Origin: Polydactylus sextarius
Lineage: Eukaryota; Chordata; Actinopteri; Polynemidae
Assembly (NCBI GenBank): GCA_016801845.1
Contig: CM028909.1
Location: 18,883,313-18,947,312, forward strand
Length of the DNA stretch: 64,000 nucleotides
Direction of reading: 5' to 3'
Shown here: positions 36,383 to 48,598 of the stretch, piece after piece
Position numbering within the stretch: position 1 is the first letter of the stretch
Layout of the letters: the number at the start of each line of letters is the position of its first letter
The notes under the pieces: model-generated
Database searches by the model: none
Told to the model about the DNA's origin: nothing
What the model saw: only the letters and a program-made list of their open reading frames with translations
Program-made: the position numbers and the translations under genes

Positions 36383-36574
36383 TTATCGTATTTTGAGGCA
36401 GAAAAGAACTTGTTATCTCGAATAAATAAGCAGATTAAATGAATATTCAGTTTAATGGTTCTTTTTATTTTATTTTCTTATACAGTTGTCTCAAGGTTGT
36501 AAGTATAGATAGATCGATGCTAAAAAAAATAGAATCTAGAACTGTATCCAGATTTTTTTTTTTTAATGTATGTA

Positions 36575-36576
<2 letters not shown>

Positions 36577-36647
<71 letters not shown>
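36577..36647. repeat. Long (GT)n microsatellite
   Basis: About 35 uninterrupted GT units, the longest pure dinucleotide run between hes2 and espn. Confidence 0.95.
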
Positions 36648-37926
36648 CTGTGTCGTCGCATGCTCTCGCAGGAGAGCGAAGCCATGTGAGGGCGTGACAT
36701 GTAGGCTACAAGGTGTCCGCCCACAAAGACAACGCGTCTCTGCAGATAGGCTCCAAACCTCGTGTTGTAAAAGGGCGCTCAATACAACCACAGCCTGCGA
36801 CCAGCGACCAGCAGCCACCTGCAGCCAACTGACTTTAAATGACGAGTACAGGAGCAGACAAATCGTGCCTGGTATGTTGTTTTATTTTACTATGGATATA
36901 TAAAATGTGATATTATATAAGATAAATACGCGATCGTGTTCTGAACATGACACGTGCAGTGTCGCTTTAATTTCGTATAGACAAGCACCGCGATTTACCA
37001 GTGATGTCAATTTACTGTTTCAGTGAGATAAATGTTTGTGACTTTAAAAATGAAATATTTGTGTCAGTATTTCCAGTGATATTGTCTGTACTCGGTTAAC
37101 AAGATTTATACAAGGAGCTGAAAATGACGTAGAATCTAGGCTGGTTCAACTGAACCACGTGACTGTGAATGTTTGGATTAGATTTTATAATATTAAGCAT
37201 TAATATCTGCTGTCTTTATGTTAACTATTAAAAGTATATAGGGATATGTTTTGTGATTCTATTCTATTCTGTTTGATTTAGCGTCATTCAAATCTGTCTT
37301 TATACATCATAAAAATCACACAAAATCAACAGAGACAGAATTAAAGGACAGATTAAAGTCCATTTCACTACATTTACAGTAGATTACATCACACCAATGT
37401 GGTCTCAGTCTTGTTTGACTTTTCACTGCAGACGCTTCATTGTTAAGACGCTTGTCTTGTCAACTCAGTGTGTCCTGTTTCTGTCTGTCGCTAATGAGCC
37501 TGACTGTGAGAAAGTCTGACCAGACAAATTCTCATTGCAGATCACGGATGAGTGGGTCGCTGTGGGAGAGGCATCGTGTCTGTGTGGTGAGTACAGCAGG
37601 ACAGAGGTCCCCTTGCTGCGTCTTAAGCTCCACAGAAAGACAGAAGAAACAAGATGATAGAAATAATGATGATAAAACTAACATGATGATAAAAACTAAA
37701 CTGATAGAATCAATCAGCTATTCCATAACACAGTGGGATTTATTCATGTTTAGTCTGAATTTATCTAAATCCAAGGGAGGTCAAATAATATTCTTATGGT
37801 AATACAGTACATAATTACAATATATAACCTAAGACTTTTGATGGGTATAGGTTTTGTTTATTCACAGGATGGCATATTATTAAGAGAAATATAACATTAG
37901 AGAGAGAGACAGAGACAGAGACACAC

Positions 37927-37929
<3 letters not shown>

Positions 37930-37966
<37 letters not shown>
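37930..37966. repeat. (GA)n microsatellite
   Basis: About 17 GA units with flanking CAGA repeats; a polypurine tract. Confidence 0.9.
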
Positions 37967-37971
<5 letters not shown>

Positions 37972-38408
37972 TGGATTTAAAAATATGTACAGGCTATCAA
38001 CGTAAATTGCAATAAACATAACATAAACATAACAGACAAAGACTCTCATGTTCTGTTTTATACCATGAAATAAGTGTTGTATTTTTTTATGTAGCTTTAT
38101 ACCTTTAATGTTTTTTAGGATTAGAGTTCGGCTTGAGGAAGGAAATCCAAATGAAATAAAAATGAGCAAAATAAAATCAAGTACATCAATCAATGAAGTC
38201 TTTTCACACCCTTATATTTAAAGTAATGTTGGAAAATATATGCGTAGAATATTAATTTTGTTATATTTTTGATTATTGTTTTTATATTGTCTACTTTTCA
38301 GTGCCTCCTGTAAAGAATGCTCCACAACAGATCGTTTTATACTGTTTTCCTTATGTTTTAAATGTGCTTAAATATTCATTTCACCTCCAGAGAGACTGGA
38401 TCAGACAA

Positions 38409-38424
38409 AGACAGACAGACAGAC

Positions 38425-38490
<66 letters not shown>
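38409..38490. repeat. (ACAG)n(AAAG)n tetranucleotide repeat
   Basis: A few ACAG units lead into about 16 AAAG units, a polypurine mirror repeat of about 65 bases. Confidence 0.92.
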
Positions 38491-38491
<1 letters not shown>

Positions 38492-38766
38492 CAATTAATA
38501 AAATAATCCCCCCTCTTTGTGTGTCCTGGTCTTTTTTTAGCTGCTAAATAAAGTCTAATTTGCCTGTTGTGCGTGTGTGTTTCTTGATTCTTCTTCTTCT
38601 TATTATTATTATTACTTAATAACGATACACAAACCTCTTGCAGTGAACAACGGTTGTTTATTTTTATTCTGTATGTCATATAAGTTTAAAGATAATAAAC
38701 TGCTGACACATTGAAGTAGAGACATGGTTATGTATTTTTCCAATATAGACTGTAGGCCTCTTCGCT

Positions 38767-38842
38767 GCACGCGCCCAAGGTTTACCCAAGCGAAAGCAAT
38801 TACTCTATGGCACGCGCCAACCAGCTGAGCCGTTACAGATGG
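38767..38842 (+). promoter_or_regulatory. Double Hes C-site plus E-box
   Basis: GCACGCGCC occurs twice (38767-38775, 38810-38818) and is followed by CAGATGG (38836-38842). CAGCTG also lies between the second C-site and the E-box. It is the densest instance of the recurrent pair. Confidence 0.5.
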
Positions 38843-39776
38843 ACGCGAGGAGCTGATACAAGCCTGTACTGTCCTGTTGTTTAGACCTCGGTTTAAAATC
38901 TGGATTTAAAATGGTGACGCCAGACATGGCAAAGGAGGAATTGTTATTGTATTGATATAATTCTTAGAAATCAAATCAGTAAATGAGTGGTATAGTTACT
39001 ATATCATATTTGTCTTCTTATAAAGATTATTCTGGGTCCTGCTCCATATTTTTTAATCAAACCCTTTATATTTAGAATGAATATGATGATAAAACAAAGC
39101 GCAGCACGAGTATTTGTGTCTGTTCTTGACCATAAAAAAACACTGTAATATAGGTTCACTTCTCAGCCATTAATCGTCGCAGACATTATGTTGTTGGGTT
39201 GTGAGCAGCATGAACTTGAGCTGAAAATGTCCTAATTTGAATGTTCCCGCGCAGCAGCAGATGTGACCATACAATAGATGGGGCCCACGCGCTGAATAAT
39301 CGAGTCCAATTTGAATAACTGTCGCACGTCTGACGCGTGCAAGAAGTATCCCAGCTTTTCCCATGGCTTCCAACTTCCAGGAAAAACCGTTGGCAGCCTC
39401 CTTCCAGTTCAATAGGGATTTAGCTTCTCATTGCCTGAAGTTGTGGGGGTGATTTTAAAGAACCCTGGGAAAAGACTCCGGTTCAACTACACATGATTAA
39501 ACCTTGTGTTTTGTTAGACCCTTCATTATACAGAGCTGCGAGGGTGCAGCTGCACCCAAGACATCTCACATGTCTTATGTCGAGCCTCATATAACAAGTG
39601 GGGGAAAGGGGTGAATAGACACAGAACGGTTTAATCCAAGTAATCAGCACTTAATTTTATACAGAAATAAAACATCAAATATCATCATGATATTACAGGG
39701 GTTTTTTTTCAATAAAATCACATTTACTCAGTTGAAAACTTGTTGTATGGTGACATTAAGAACAGAATAATCATAT

Positions 39777-39796
39777 TATATATATATATATATATT
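39777..39796. repeat. Short (TA)n run
   Basis: About ten TA units in AT-rich DNA. Confidence 0.8.
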
Positions 39797-40084
39797 CTAA
39801 TGTTATAATAACATTTACATTATTTTAATTCCCTATATCCCTATAAGATACTTTTTTACCAGCAGGTAAGCCTGTTAGCACCATCTCTGTAGTGTCAGAT
39901 ATGTACTTGAGTGTACTTGAGGCTATAAAGGCATTGATGTCATGTCCCCTAAGTCGTGTTAGGCTCGTTATTGTCCTTTTTCCTTTAGGGAATTGTACTA
40001 TTACTAGTGAAAACGCCTGTGGGAATTTCCCCTCCCTTCCCCCCGCATTTGTGCACGGTGTCTATGACAGTTGGACCTGTGCAA

Positions 40085-40109
40085 CAGATGGTCTGAGGAG
40101 GCACGCGCC
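40085..40109 (+). promoter_or_regulatory. E-box / Hes C-site pair (reverse order)
   Basis: CAGATGG (40085-40091) here precedes GCACGCGCC (40101-40109), 9 bases apart, about 2.35 kb upstream of the espn start codon. Confidence 0.45.
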
Positions 40110-42454
40110 GAGCACGAGACTCGTCCCCCCACCTTCCTCCACCCCCTCATCCGACTCACACAGCCACATCCTGCAGAGGTCGCTTCAGCGGAAAAAAATC
40201 AATCAACTTAATCTGACAGTGAAGAGGCAGAAAGTGTGGAACCTGGCGCGAGGCCGCAAGTTTTTATTTCATTATAATGTAAGGTTTCAAATGATTCAGG
40301 AAAAAAGGTAGATGATGTCAAATAAGATTGTAGCTTGAATTTGAACAACTTCATATTCCGTTTTTTAATTTAAAACTTCAGAGGAATAAAACTTTAATCA
40401 AAGTATTTTGGTAATTTCAGTTTGTTTTCATCATCAGTTATTGTCATTAGTCGTTGTTCAGATATGTTCAATGTCCTGATGTGTCTGAGACAGTTTACTG
40501 TGATTTAGACGTGAGTTCACAGAAAAGACACCAGCCGATTTGACACCTGGATACCTCTGCAGGTAGAGCTGCACCTTATGGAATATAAAGCTTTCCTGCC
40601 ACCGTTTGGTGATTCAAAGTATTACAGCTCGTCATAGCTTCATGTTCACGAACTGCAAATGCGTCGCGTGTATGAGGCCGTGTTACTTTTCCAAATAGAG
40701 ATTATAAATTTAACATCTTTCATTTATATAGCCTATATATAGTGAAAGTGAAGGCTGCACAGTTAACTGATTAACTGAGCAGACTCAGATCTTTTGTGCT
40801 GCTTATGTAAACTACGTTCATTTGTGTAAAGTGTTTATTCACGTGCGTTGATACACATCAGTGTTCAACAGCCACGTGAATCAGGTCTTTTAGCATCACA
40901 CAGCCTCATCTATGTGACCCAGGCTGGGCTGAACGGACCCCATATGGCTTTTCGATTTGAAAAGGCTGATTCTTTAAAATAAAAAATAAAAACAATCTTT
41001 ATCTGTAGATATAACTAATATATAATAACAGATAAATGTAGTAGACTAAATGATTTCCTTCTAAAATGTTATAGTAGCCACAGAAATAGACTATTACGCT
41101 GCATGAAAAATTAAAATAATCAAACACTTAAAAACTAGAAAAAAATAAAATATGCAGGTTCAAAACACATGTGTATTATTATCATGGAACTGATAACATA
41201 ACACACAGAACTCTACAATACTTCCATTATTACTCCTTCATTACGTATAATTAACTTATAACCTGTGAGCGACTGTTCGCGCAGTTAAAAAGACCTTTTC
41301 AACAACCACCATTAATGTTTATTATTACTTGATGTTTATACTGCAGGGAAAAAAAATGAAATTTAACATTGTAGAAGCCTGTTCTGCAATATTAATTTTA
41401 TATCATTATCGACAGTCTGATTCTGTTATAGTATGTCTGTTCCTGATAAATAGAAAACAATAGCCTATTTATTTAAGTAAAGTGAGACACGGAAAAAATA
41501 ACCATGTGTTTTGTCAAAATAAATGACAACGTGGCAACGTGGCTCAGTCTCCACCAGGTGTCAGCTGCAGCCTCCTGAGTTTTCACCACCAAGGTCGTTA
41601 CAGTTTAACAAGAGACCAGCAGGTGGACCTGTACGTTGTAGAGGCTGTGGGTGTCCGGTGATGTTGATATCACGGTCATAAGTGTCAGTGAATGTGTCTG
41701 CACATGAGATTAGACGTGTGTTCAACAAGTTCATCATCACCAAATTACTTTTTATCCGTGGACAGATAGATTACCTGACTGACACCCACAACTGTATTTG
41801 CGTAACTTTCTCTGAGAGTTTTAACTCGCCTGTTCGCACTGCCCCTTTAACTTCTGAGCCGATTTCCAGAAAGCAACAACCTGTAACAGGCTCAGTGATC
41901 CTCCCCCTGATGGATTATTTAACAGGCGCTCAGTCCCATGTCGCCATCTGCTACAGGAAGAAAACACAGCGGAGTATTATCTGAGGCACATGATACACGT
42001 TATTTATTCGAAAGCAAGCAGGATAAAGAAATAAATAAAAGAATAATTATTGGACCATAAAAAAAGAAAAAGAAAAAAAAACAAACGTGAGCCACAGGTG
42101 TTGAGCATCCTGCGGGCGTCAGACAGACAAGAAGCGGATTACTACTGGCCCACGTCGTCGGAAAAAAACATAACCAGCAGGTTAGTTTAATCCTCAGAAA
42201 CAAACCACTGGATTGGGTTTATTTTTCCAACATGTAAACCGAGTCGCGTATTATAATGTGTCGCAAATGAACAGGAACGAATCTCGCTTTGACCTTTTGG
42301 CTCTGGAGAGCTGCAATTGAGCTTTACGTCAACATCAAGTGACTGAAAATATCTGAAACTTTAGTACGATGCTGATCTCATCCCCACGGTGAACGGATCT
42401 GGATCAACACAGAAACCTTCAGAGAGGAGTCGTGTAGTGAGCAGTCAGTCAGTC

Positions 42455-42754
42455 ATGGTGGTGGAGGGGGACAGGACGCTGCTCGCCGCCAGGCAGGGGG
42501 ACGTGCAGACCCTCAAAGTCCAATTAGCGGCAAAAGCGCTCACCAGCGACGTCAAGGATGTACTGGGGGCTTCACCGGTCCACCACGCAGCCCGGGCCGG
42601 AAAACTGACCTGTCTGCGTTTCCTAGTAGAGGAAGCTGGACTACAGGGCAACTGCACGGCGAACAACGGAGCGAGCCCGGCGCACGACGCGGCAGCCACC
42701 GGTAACCTGGCCTGTTTACAGTGGTTGCTGACACAGGGCGGATGTCGGCCAGAG
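42455..42754 (+). CDS. espn: espn exon 1: N-terminus and first ankyrin repeats
   Basis: Espin is an actin-bundling protein of hair-cell stereocilia, brush borders and Sertoli cell junctions; human ESPN loss causes deafness (DFNB36). The first in-frame ATG (42455, context gtcATGG) opens MVVEGDRTLLAARQGDVQTL. It continues to SPVHHAARAGKLTCLRFLVE and SPAHDAAATGNLACLQWLLT, clear matches to the espin ankyrin domain. The donor after CGGCCAGAG is gtaagt, phase 0. Nine coding exons (1942 bases, about 647 residues) are visible, all in consistent phase. The WH2 and C-terminal actin-bundling module are beyond the right edge, so the gene is partial in this window. Upstream in-frame GTG (42389) is not used as start. 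Confidence 0.96.
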
Positions 42755-45482
42755 GTAAGTGACCTGAGATGTAGTTGGACTAGTTGAAGTGTGGCAGACA
42801 GTAGCCTAATTCTCCATTTCCTCTGACCTGGCTGCCATTTGTTAATCCCTCAATCGAGAAATGGCACCCAATCCATCTGCAGCAACACAATCCCTCCTGT
42901 GGAGGAGCAGGGTCCAAGTAGTGTCCAGAGGATCTGGGTTATATTCTGACCAACATCCACATATTTTATGTCTAATATGTACAAGTGTGGTGTTTCCATA
43001 AGAAATGTCTAAAACGATGTTAGACCACAATCAGCAGCTCCCCAAGACTGAGTGACACGTGCTCCTTTTAAGAAAACAGATACAGTGTGTACCGTTAACT
43101 GAGCATGGCCTCAAATGGCTCAGTCACATTTGTGTCACAAAAAGTCACGTTTTTGTAACGTTTTTGAACATTGTTCAAACAAACACTTCCACAAGTGGTC
43201 AGTCCACCATGAGACTCAAATATCATAACCCAATCATGATGCTATGAATCCACTTCTAGTCCCCAAGGTGCTGAAACAAAAACCAATAGCTTTTCATATT
43301 GATTGATCAGCGATCAGTTATCAGTTTGATGATAAGTAATAGAAATAACTTCCTCCTAAATGCAAACTGTCTTAAAAAAATATAATTTTCATCAGACATC
43401 AGAATTTTGTGTCTGTTCAGCACCCTGGCTGAAAAGCACACACCGCTGAATACTGTTTTGTTATTGTTTAAAGACAACACATGCTGACACTTGTTCACAG
43501 TTAAAAAATCTGAAATCAGTCTGAAATTTACACACTTGAAACTTGCACTTGTCTTTGCAACTTGTCCTTGCAAATTAGTGGGTGGATCACTGTAAATACA
43601 GTGAAAACGTCACCAGTGCTCTTCATTGTTTTGTTTTGTTTGTACTTTAAAACTCAATATGATGCACCATCTCATATTTCTAGGGTAATAGGGCATGCAA
43701 AACTAGATTTGCCAATGTAATAACCTTTATACTGTACAAAGAGAGAGAGAGAGAACACAAAACAAAAATACACAGTAGCAGTGCAGTTTGATATGACATT
43801 GTCAGTGGGAAATACATTCAGCACTGTTAGTTGTGTAGCTAAACATTCACATGACAGATTATGTCTTATGAGCTCTTATGACTCTATTACCTCATTTCCA
43901 TGCCCCCTGCTGGTAAGATGCAAAGTATTTTTTTATGAGGGAAGGAATGCACCCGGCACTGTGAAGGAGCCTTAGAAGCTCAAGTCGACAGTTTTACTTT
44001 ACTTCAAAATATGTTCTTGTGCAGCGGCCAGTTTATAGTATGTGTGCATGTGTTTACCAGCACCTAGTGTGATTCTAATTCTAACATTTTTTTTAAATAT
44101 GTCATTTCTAACCTCTGATTTTTGATATCTGCATATACTATACAGGTGATGCTGGGTATTCTAGCTTGATTTAGGTGCAGGGTCTAAATTGGTCTGAGGC
44201 GATGGTGCTAAGCCACCAAGCTGAGCCATATTATGTCTTCTAACTTAAAAATAATTTAGAGCAACACAACAGAAACAGAAATACCACACCTAAGTCAATC
44301 AGGCACTCGATCTGAACTGTCGTAATCTGTGATTCTAAATTTGAAACATGGAGTAATAGGAGCTCTATTATCTATTATCTACTTACTGTCTTCATTACTT
44401 TTGAGGACTGCCTGACAGAGCGCAGAAGAGCAACAAAGAATATCCCACGCCAAGAACTCACTGATAAGATACTTGGCTGACATTTAGTAAAACCTATCAA
44501 TTACCAGCAGGTAGTGCACTTTACTTGATGGGTGGTCAATGTTAGCTTCCCCTTTTCACTGTTATGCTTTTTGATTCATGTTACTGCAATCTGATCTGAT
44601 TTTATCTGATGTTAATGATGACCAACTGAATCATTCCAGTGCTTCAGACTACAGCTTTACAGTCTGTCTTCATTTGCCCAAAGATCAGAACATGACAGAC
44701 ATCATTCTCTTTTATCTAGTGATCTATCTTTAGACACAAAGAATAAAAACTATACATTGTCTTGCTGTTTATTCTTCAGGTTTGAGTGCAACCGTTAGTC
44801 TATGGTGCTTAGAAATGCAGCAAGTTAGAAGCTCAAAGGTATAAAAGTTTCTCATGAGGAATATTTTGTGTGTGTGGACAACTTTCACAAACAATGTATG
44901 CTTGTATACACAACCCGAGTAAGAACCTACATCCTCAAATATGCCTGCCGCTCTTCTTAGTTGTGAAGGCTCCTCACATTTTCCAGAAAAATCACAACAT
45001 AATAAGCTTTCAGCATTTAATGTAACCAACGATATTGGTTGAAGCATCAACCTTTAAGAACACATTACAGCATATAAAGTATTCTATTATTAAGTCATCA
45101 TTCCTTAATTTCAGCAGTAAAGGCTACAACAAAGACCTCCAAAATAACAAAAAATTCCAACTTCAAAAACCAGTGTTGGAGTGGTATTGCTCACTGATAC
45201 AGGTTGTTTGCCTGTTACTATGACTATGGATGCCAAACACATGGCAGTAGTAAAATACTCTTGAAGGTGACATCTTTCATTTGTTTGAATTTGATTGGTA
45301 GGTAATACCTCCTACTTCCTGTGTTTTAGTGCGACACCAGACTGCTGAACTAATGATAGAATACCATAGCTCTTACTGTGGCTGCCCAAGTGTTTTGGCT
45401 TTGGTTTTTCAAAACAAAATTAATGGGAACACCAACTCAAAACCCTCATATTTCAGCTGTTCCTCTTTGCATCTGTTTACAG
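42755..45482 (+). other. espn intron 1
   Basis: AT-rich intron with canonical ends (gtaagt ... ttacag). I recognise no repeat family; there is a short GA run near 43740. Confidence 0.8.
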
Positions 45483-45676
45483 GACCGGGACAGCTCTGGT
45501 GCCACCATTCTCCATCTTGCATCCCGCTTCAGTCACCATGAGGTAACTGATTGGCTGCTGAAGAGTGGTGAGGTGGACCCTGGGTCCTCCACAGACACAG
45601 GCGCCCTACCTGTTCACTACGCTGCTGCCAAGGGAGACCTGCCATCTCTGCGGCTGTTACTGGGGCACAGCCCAAG
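45483..45676 (+). CDS. espn: espn exon 2: ankyrin repeats
   Basis: Encodes DRDSSGATILHLASRFSHHE, VTDWLLKSGEVDP, then GALPVHYAAAKGDLPSLRLL, two ankyrin units typical of espin. The acceptor is gtttacag/GACCGG and the donor CCCAAG/gtgaga; it is 194 bases long and leaves phase 2. No frame damage. Confidence 0.96.
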
Positions 45677-46759
45677 GTGAGAAAGACTGTCTTTATAGAT
45701 CAGTCTGTAAGTTTATATTCATTGTAGCTCACAATGTGAACTAACAGTCATAAATTGTTGGTTTCTTTTTTTGTCTTTACTTATTGTGATTTGATTTGGA
45801 AACTTAAATTTCAGATAATCTTTTGTGCAGGGATTACAGACCATCATTTCTAAAAGCAGACTGGGTGTCATTTATCGTCTGCAGAAAATCTCTTAAACTC
45901 CTTTTATTAATGGACAGGACTTCAGTAAAACTTTTATCACTACACAACAAAGGTGTTGTAACTATAACTGATCAGTGATAAAAGACTGTCTGATTATTTT
46001 CTTATATTATCGATATGTTATTTCTCTCTCATATTCCTATCTTCCATAGAGATCTATGCATGGACATTTGTGTTAAACTGTTAAACAGGCAGGACAAAAT
46101 TAACAGCTCAAATAAACATGAAAAGTGTCTTTGTGAGTATGTGTATATAACAAATACAGTAGGATTTCTTTTTGGACGCTTACAGTTTTGGTCAGTACAC
46201 CAGCTTCAGGCTCATACTGACAACGGTTTAAAGCAACCAGAACTCTGCTTTTGCAATATAGAGTAATACTTTGTGCTCAAATCCCATTTAGAAAAAAAAA
46301 ACCTCTTAGTGGTTTAACTTTCCCAAAATACAGCACACTACCATAGCCCCAATGTGCTACTTATGTAATACAACAGGAATATGTTCCATACCACAAGCCT
46401 GTAAGTGATAAGAGTCCTGTCAACAATTAGTCTGCAGTATTTATAGAATTACATACAATGTAAGACTGTAAGTGACGGTTGTTTTTATTATCAATCAATC
46501 CACCCACATTCCAGTCAGCTTGACTGGTTTTTCTTTGACCAGTACCAGAGATTTGGATTGCAATAAGATGTGTGATTATCATGATGGCTAGATGTAGCCT
46601 GATGATGACTGTAGCCTGAACACCACTGTGTTAAACAGCTGTTACAGAACTTGGATCAGATGTTGGAATGTTTCTATGACTATATTGTTCATAGGGTATA
46701 AGGGAGAAAAGTATCACTGAGCCTCCAGCTGACATATGAGGAAAAGTACTACATCAACA

Positions 46760-47060
46760 CACAAGGTTTAAGTTTGGTTTCATCAGACCATAAAACATTT
46801 CCCCACATGCTTTGGGCAGGATTCATATATTTTTTTGCAAAATTTTGGCCAGGCTTGGATATTTTTTTTTGTAAGAGATGCTTTCCTCTTGCCAACCAAC
46901 CTCACAACCCAGATATATGAGGAATACAGGAGATTTGTGTCATGTAGTACATACACCGGTTCCTCCTGTCACTCCTCTCCAGTTTCCTCTCATCTTTTCA
47001 TCAGTTTTGAAAGAATGTCCAGTTCTTGGAAATGTCACTGTTGTGCCAGATTTTCTCTAC
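46760..47060 (-). mobile_element. Tc1-like transposon fragment
   Basis: On the plus strand the words TTTGGTTTCATCAGACCATA, CCAGGCTTGGAT, AAGAGATGCTTTCCTCTTGCC, TCATCAGTTTTGAAAG and GTCCAGTTCTTGG follow one another in the order of the complementary strand of fish Tc1 transposase genes (the part encoding the W-S-D-E/DDE region). Many substitutions and a T-rich insertion break it. No inverted repeats were found, and the ends are uncertain. It is a different Tc1 family from the copy at 32.5 kb. Confidence 0.7.
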
Positions 47061-48268
47061 TTGTTGATGACCATCTTCACCTCCACCTTCATCTTTACCT
47101 TGGTCCTCAAAGAGTCAAATCAGTGTTTCAGCAGTTTCAACAGTTTCAGCAGCGCTGTGTAGGCTCTTTAATACATCCAATATATTCTACTTTATCCATT
47201 CTATTGCAGATCATTTACCCACATTCCAGGCAATATAAAAACATACTAACCCTCTAAACCCTCTGTATTACAGGACTTCATGCAAATAAATGTGTTGACA
47301 TATTATCAGGCAGGGTTCAGTGTTTTACTCAGGGACATCTAACCACCTGACTGGTTATAAATTAATAAAAAAGTAAAATATCCAGATGAAGAGATGAACT
47401 GGTGGATGTTCTCAGTGCCAGAGCTCTAATTCTGCTATCAACAGCGGTCTCTGACTGCTGCCATAAAGAAATAGAAATGTGATTAATTTATGGTTTTGGT
47501 CTTTAAGCTAAACTACGCCTTGTCCGTTGAATTGTTATGGCTTTTCAGTCCTTGGCAGAATGAGCAGCTTGTCCAGGCACCGACTCTGAGCTCTGCACCT
47601 CCAATATTGTCTGGTTGCACCCCAGACAGGTGCATAGCTGTTGAAAATTTAACGAGTCCCATGGACACGGTAGCTCCCTGATAGCTGGGTCCCATTCACT
47701 GTTCACCACCACCCCTCCCTCTGTTGCTGTTTACCACCATCTCCACGGTGACACACAGTAGCGCCAACCAGTGATAAGATAATGAGGAAAACAAATCCGT
47801 TTGAATAGGCGGACTGCTTTCTAGTCTCTAGCCGCAGGCATTGTTTAGAATGGAACTTTGCAGCAGCGAGATAGCATTCTTGTCTCAGGGTTTATTACTA
47901 GCTGCAAATTTGTATCAGCGAGGTTAAAGAGGTAATTGGATATATCAGTTTGTTCTACTTGAAAAAACACAAAGATAACATGAGCCCATCTGTTATATCA
48001 TCACTTTAGTAAGTGGCAGCCCAATGATGGTACAACATAAGAGAGGTAACAGTACATACACTAGTTAGTAAAGAGTAAACAAATACCCACTACATTTCAA
48101 GTCTTTTGTTGTCCATTTTGTTGTTGCCATTATCATACTAAAGTAAGTTCTGCTTCATGAAACTGGAAAGTCTCAGATGAAGACCTGTTAGTCTGTCTCT
48201 GGTTTGACAAATGTAGACCTTTGAAGACTCTTGACTTTTGAAGTAGGAATAGATGCCATTTATAGCCA

Positions 48269-48598
<330 letters not shown>

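Larger units (their letters stand above)
27975..42454. other. Intergenic region between hes2 and espn (divergent promoters)
   Basis: About 14.5 kb between two divergently transcribed genes, with no recognisable coding gene. It contains the copy B hes2 upstream elements (28.60, 29.03, 29.66-29.85 kb), further Hes-site/E-box pairs (30.19, 35.93, 38.77-38.84, 40.09 kb), a Tc1-like element (32.46-33.87 kb) and many microsatellites. The ORFs here are short, repeat-derived or featureless. Confidence 0.6.

Noticed and set aside
42389..42454. Upstream in-frame extension of espn from a GTG
   Set aside because: GTG is not a normal eukaryotic start; the first in-frame ATG at 42455 gives an N-terminus of espin-like length.
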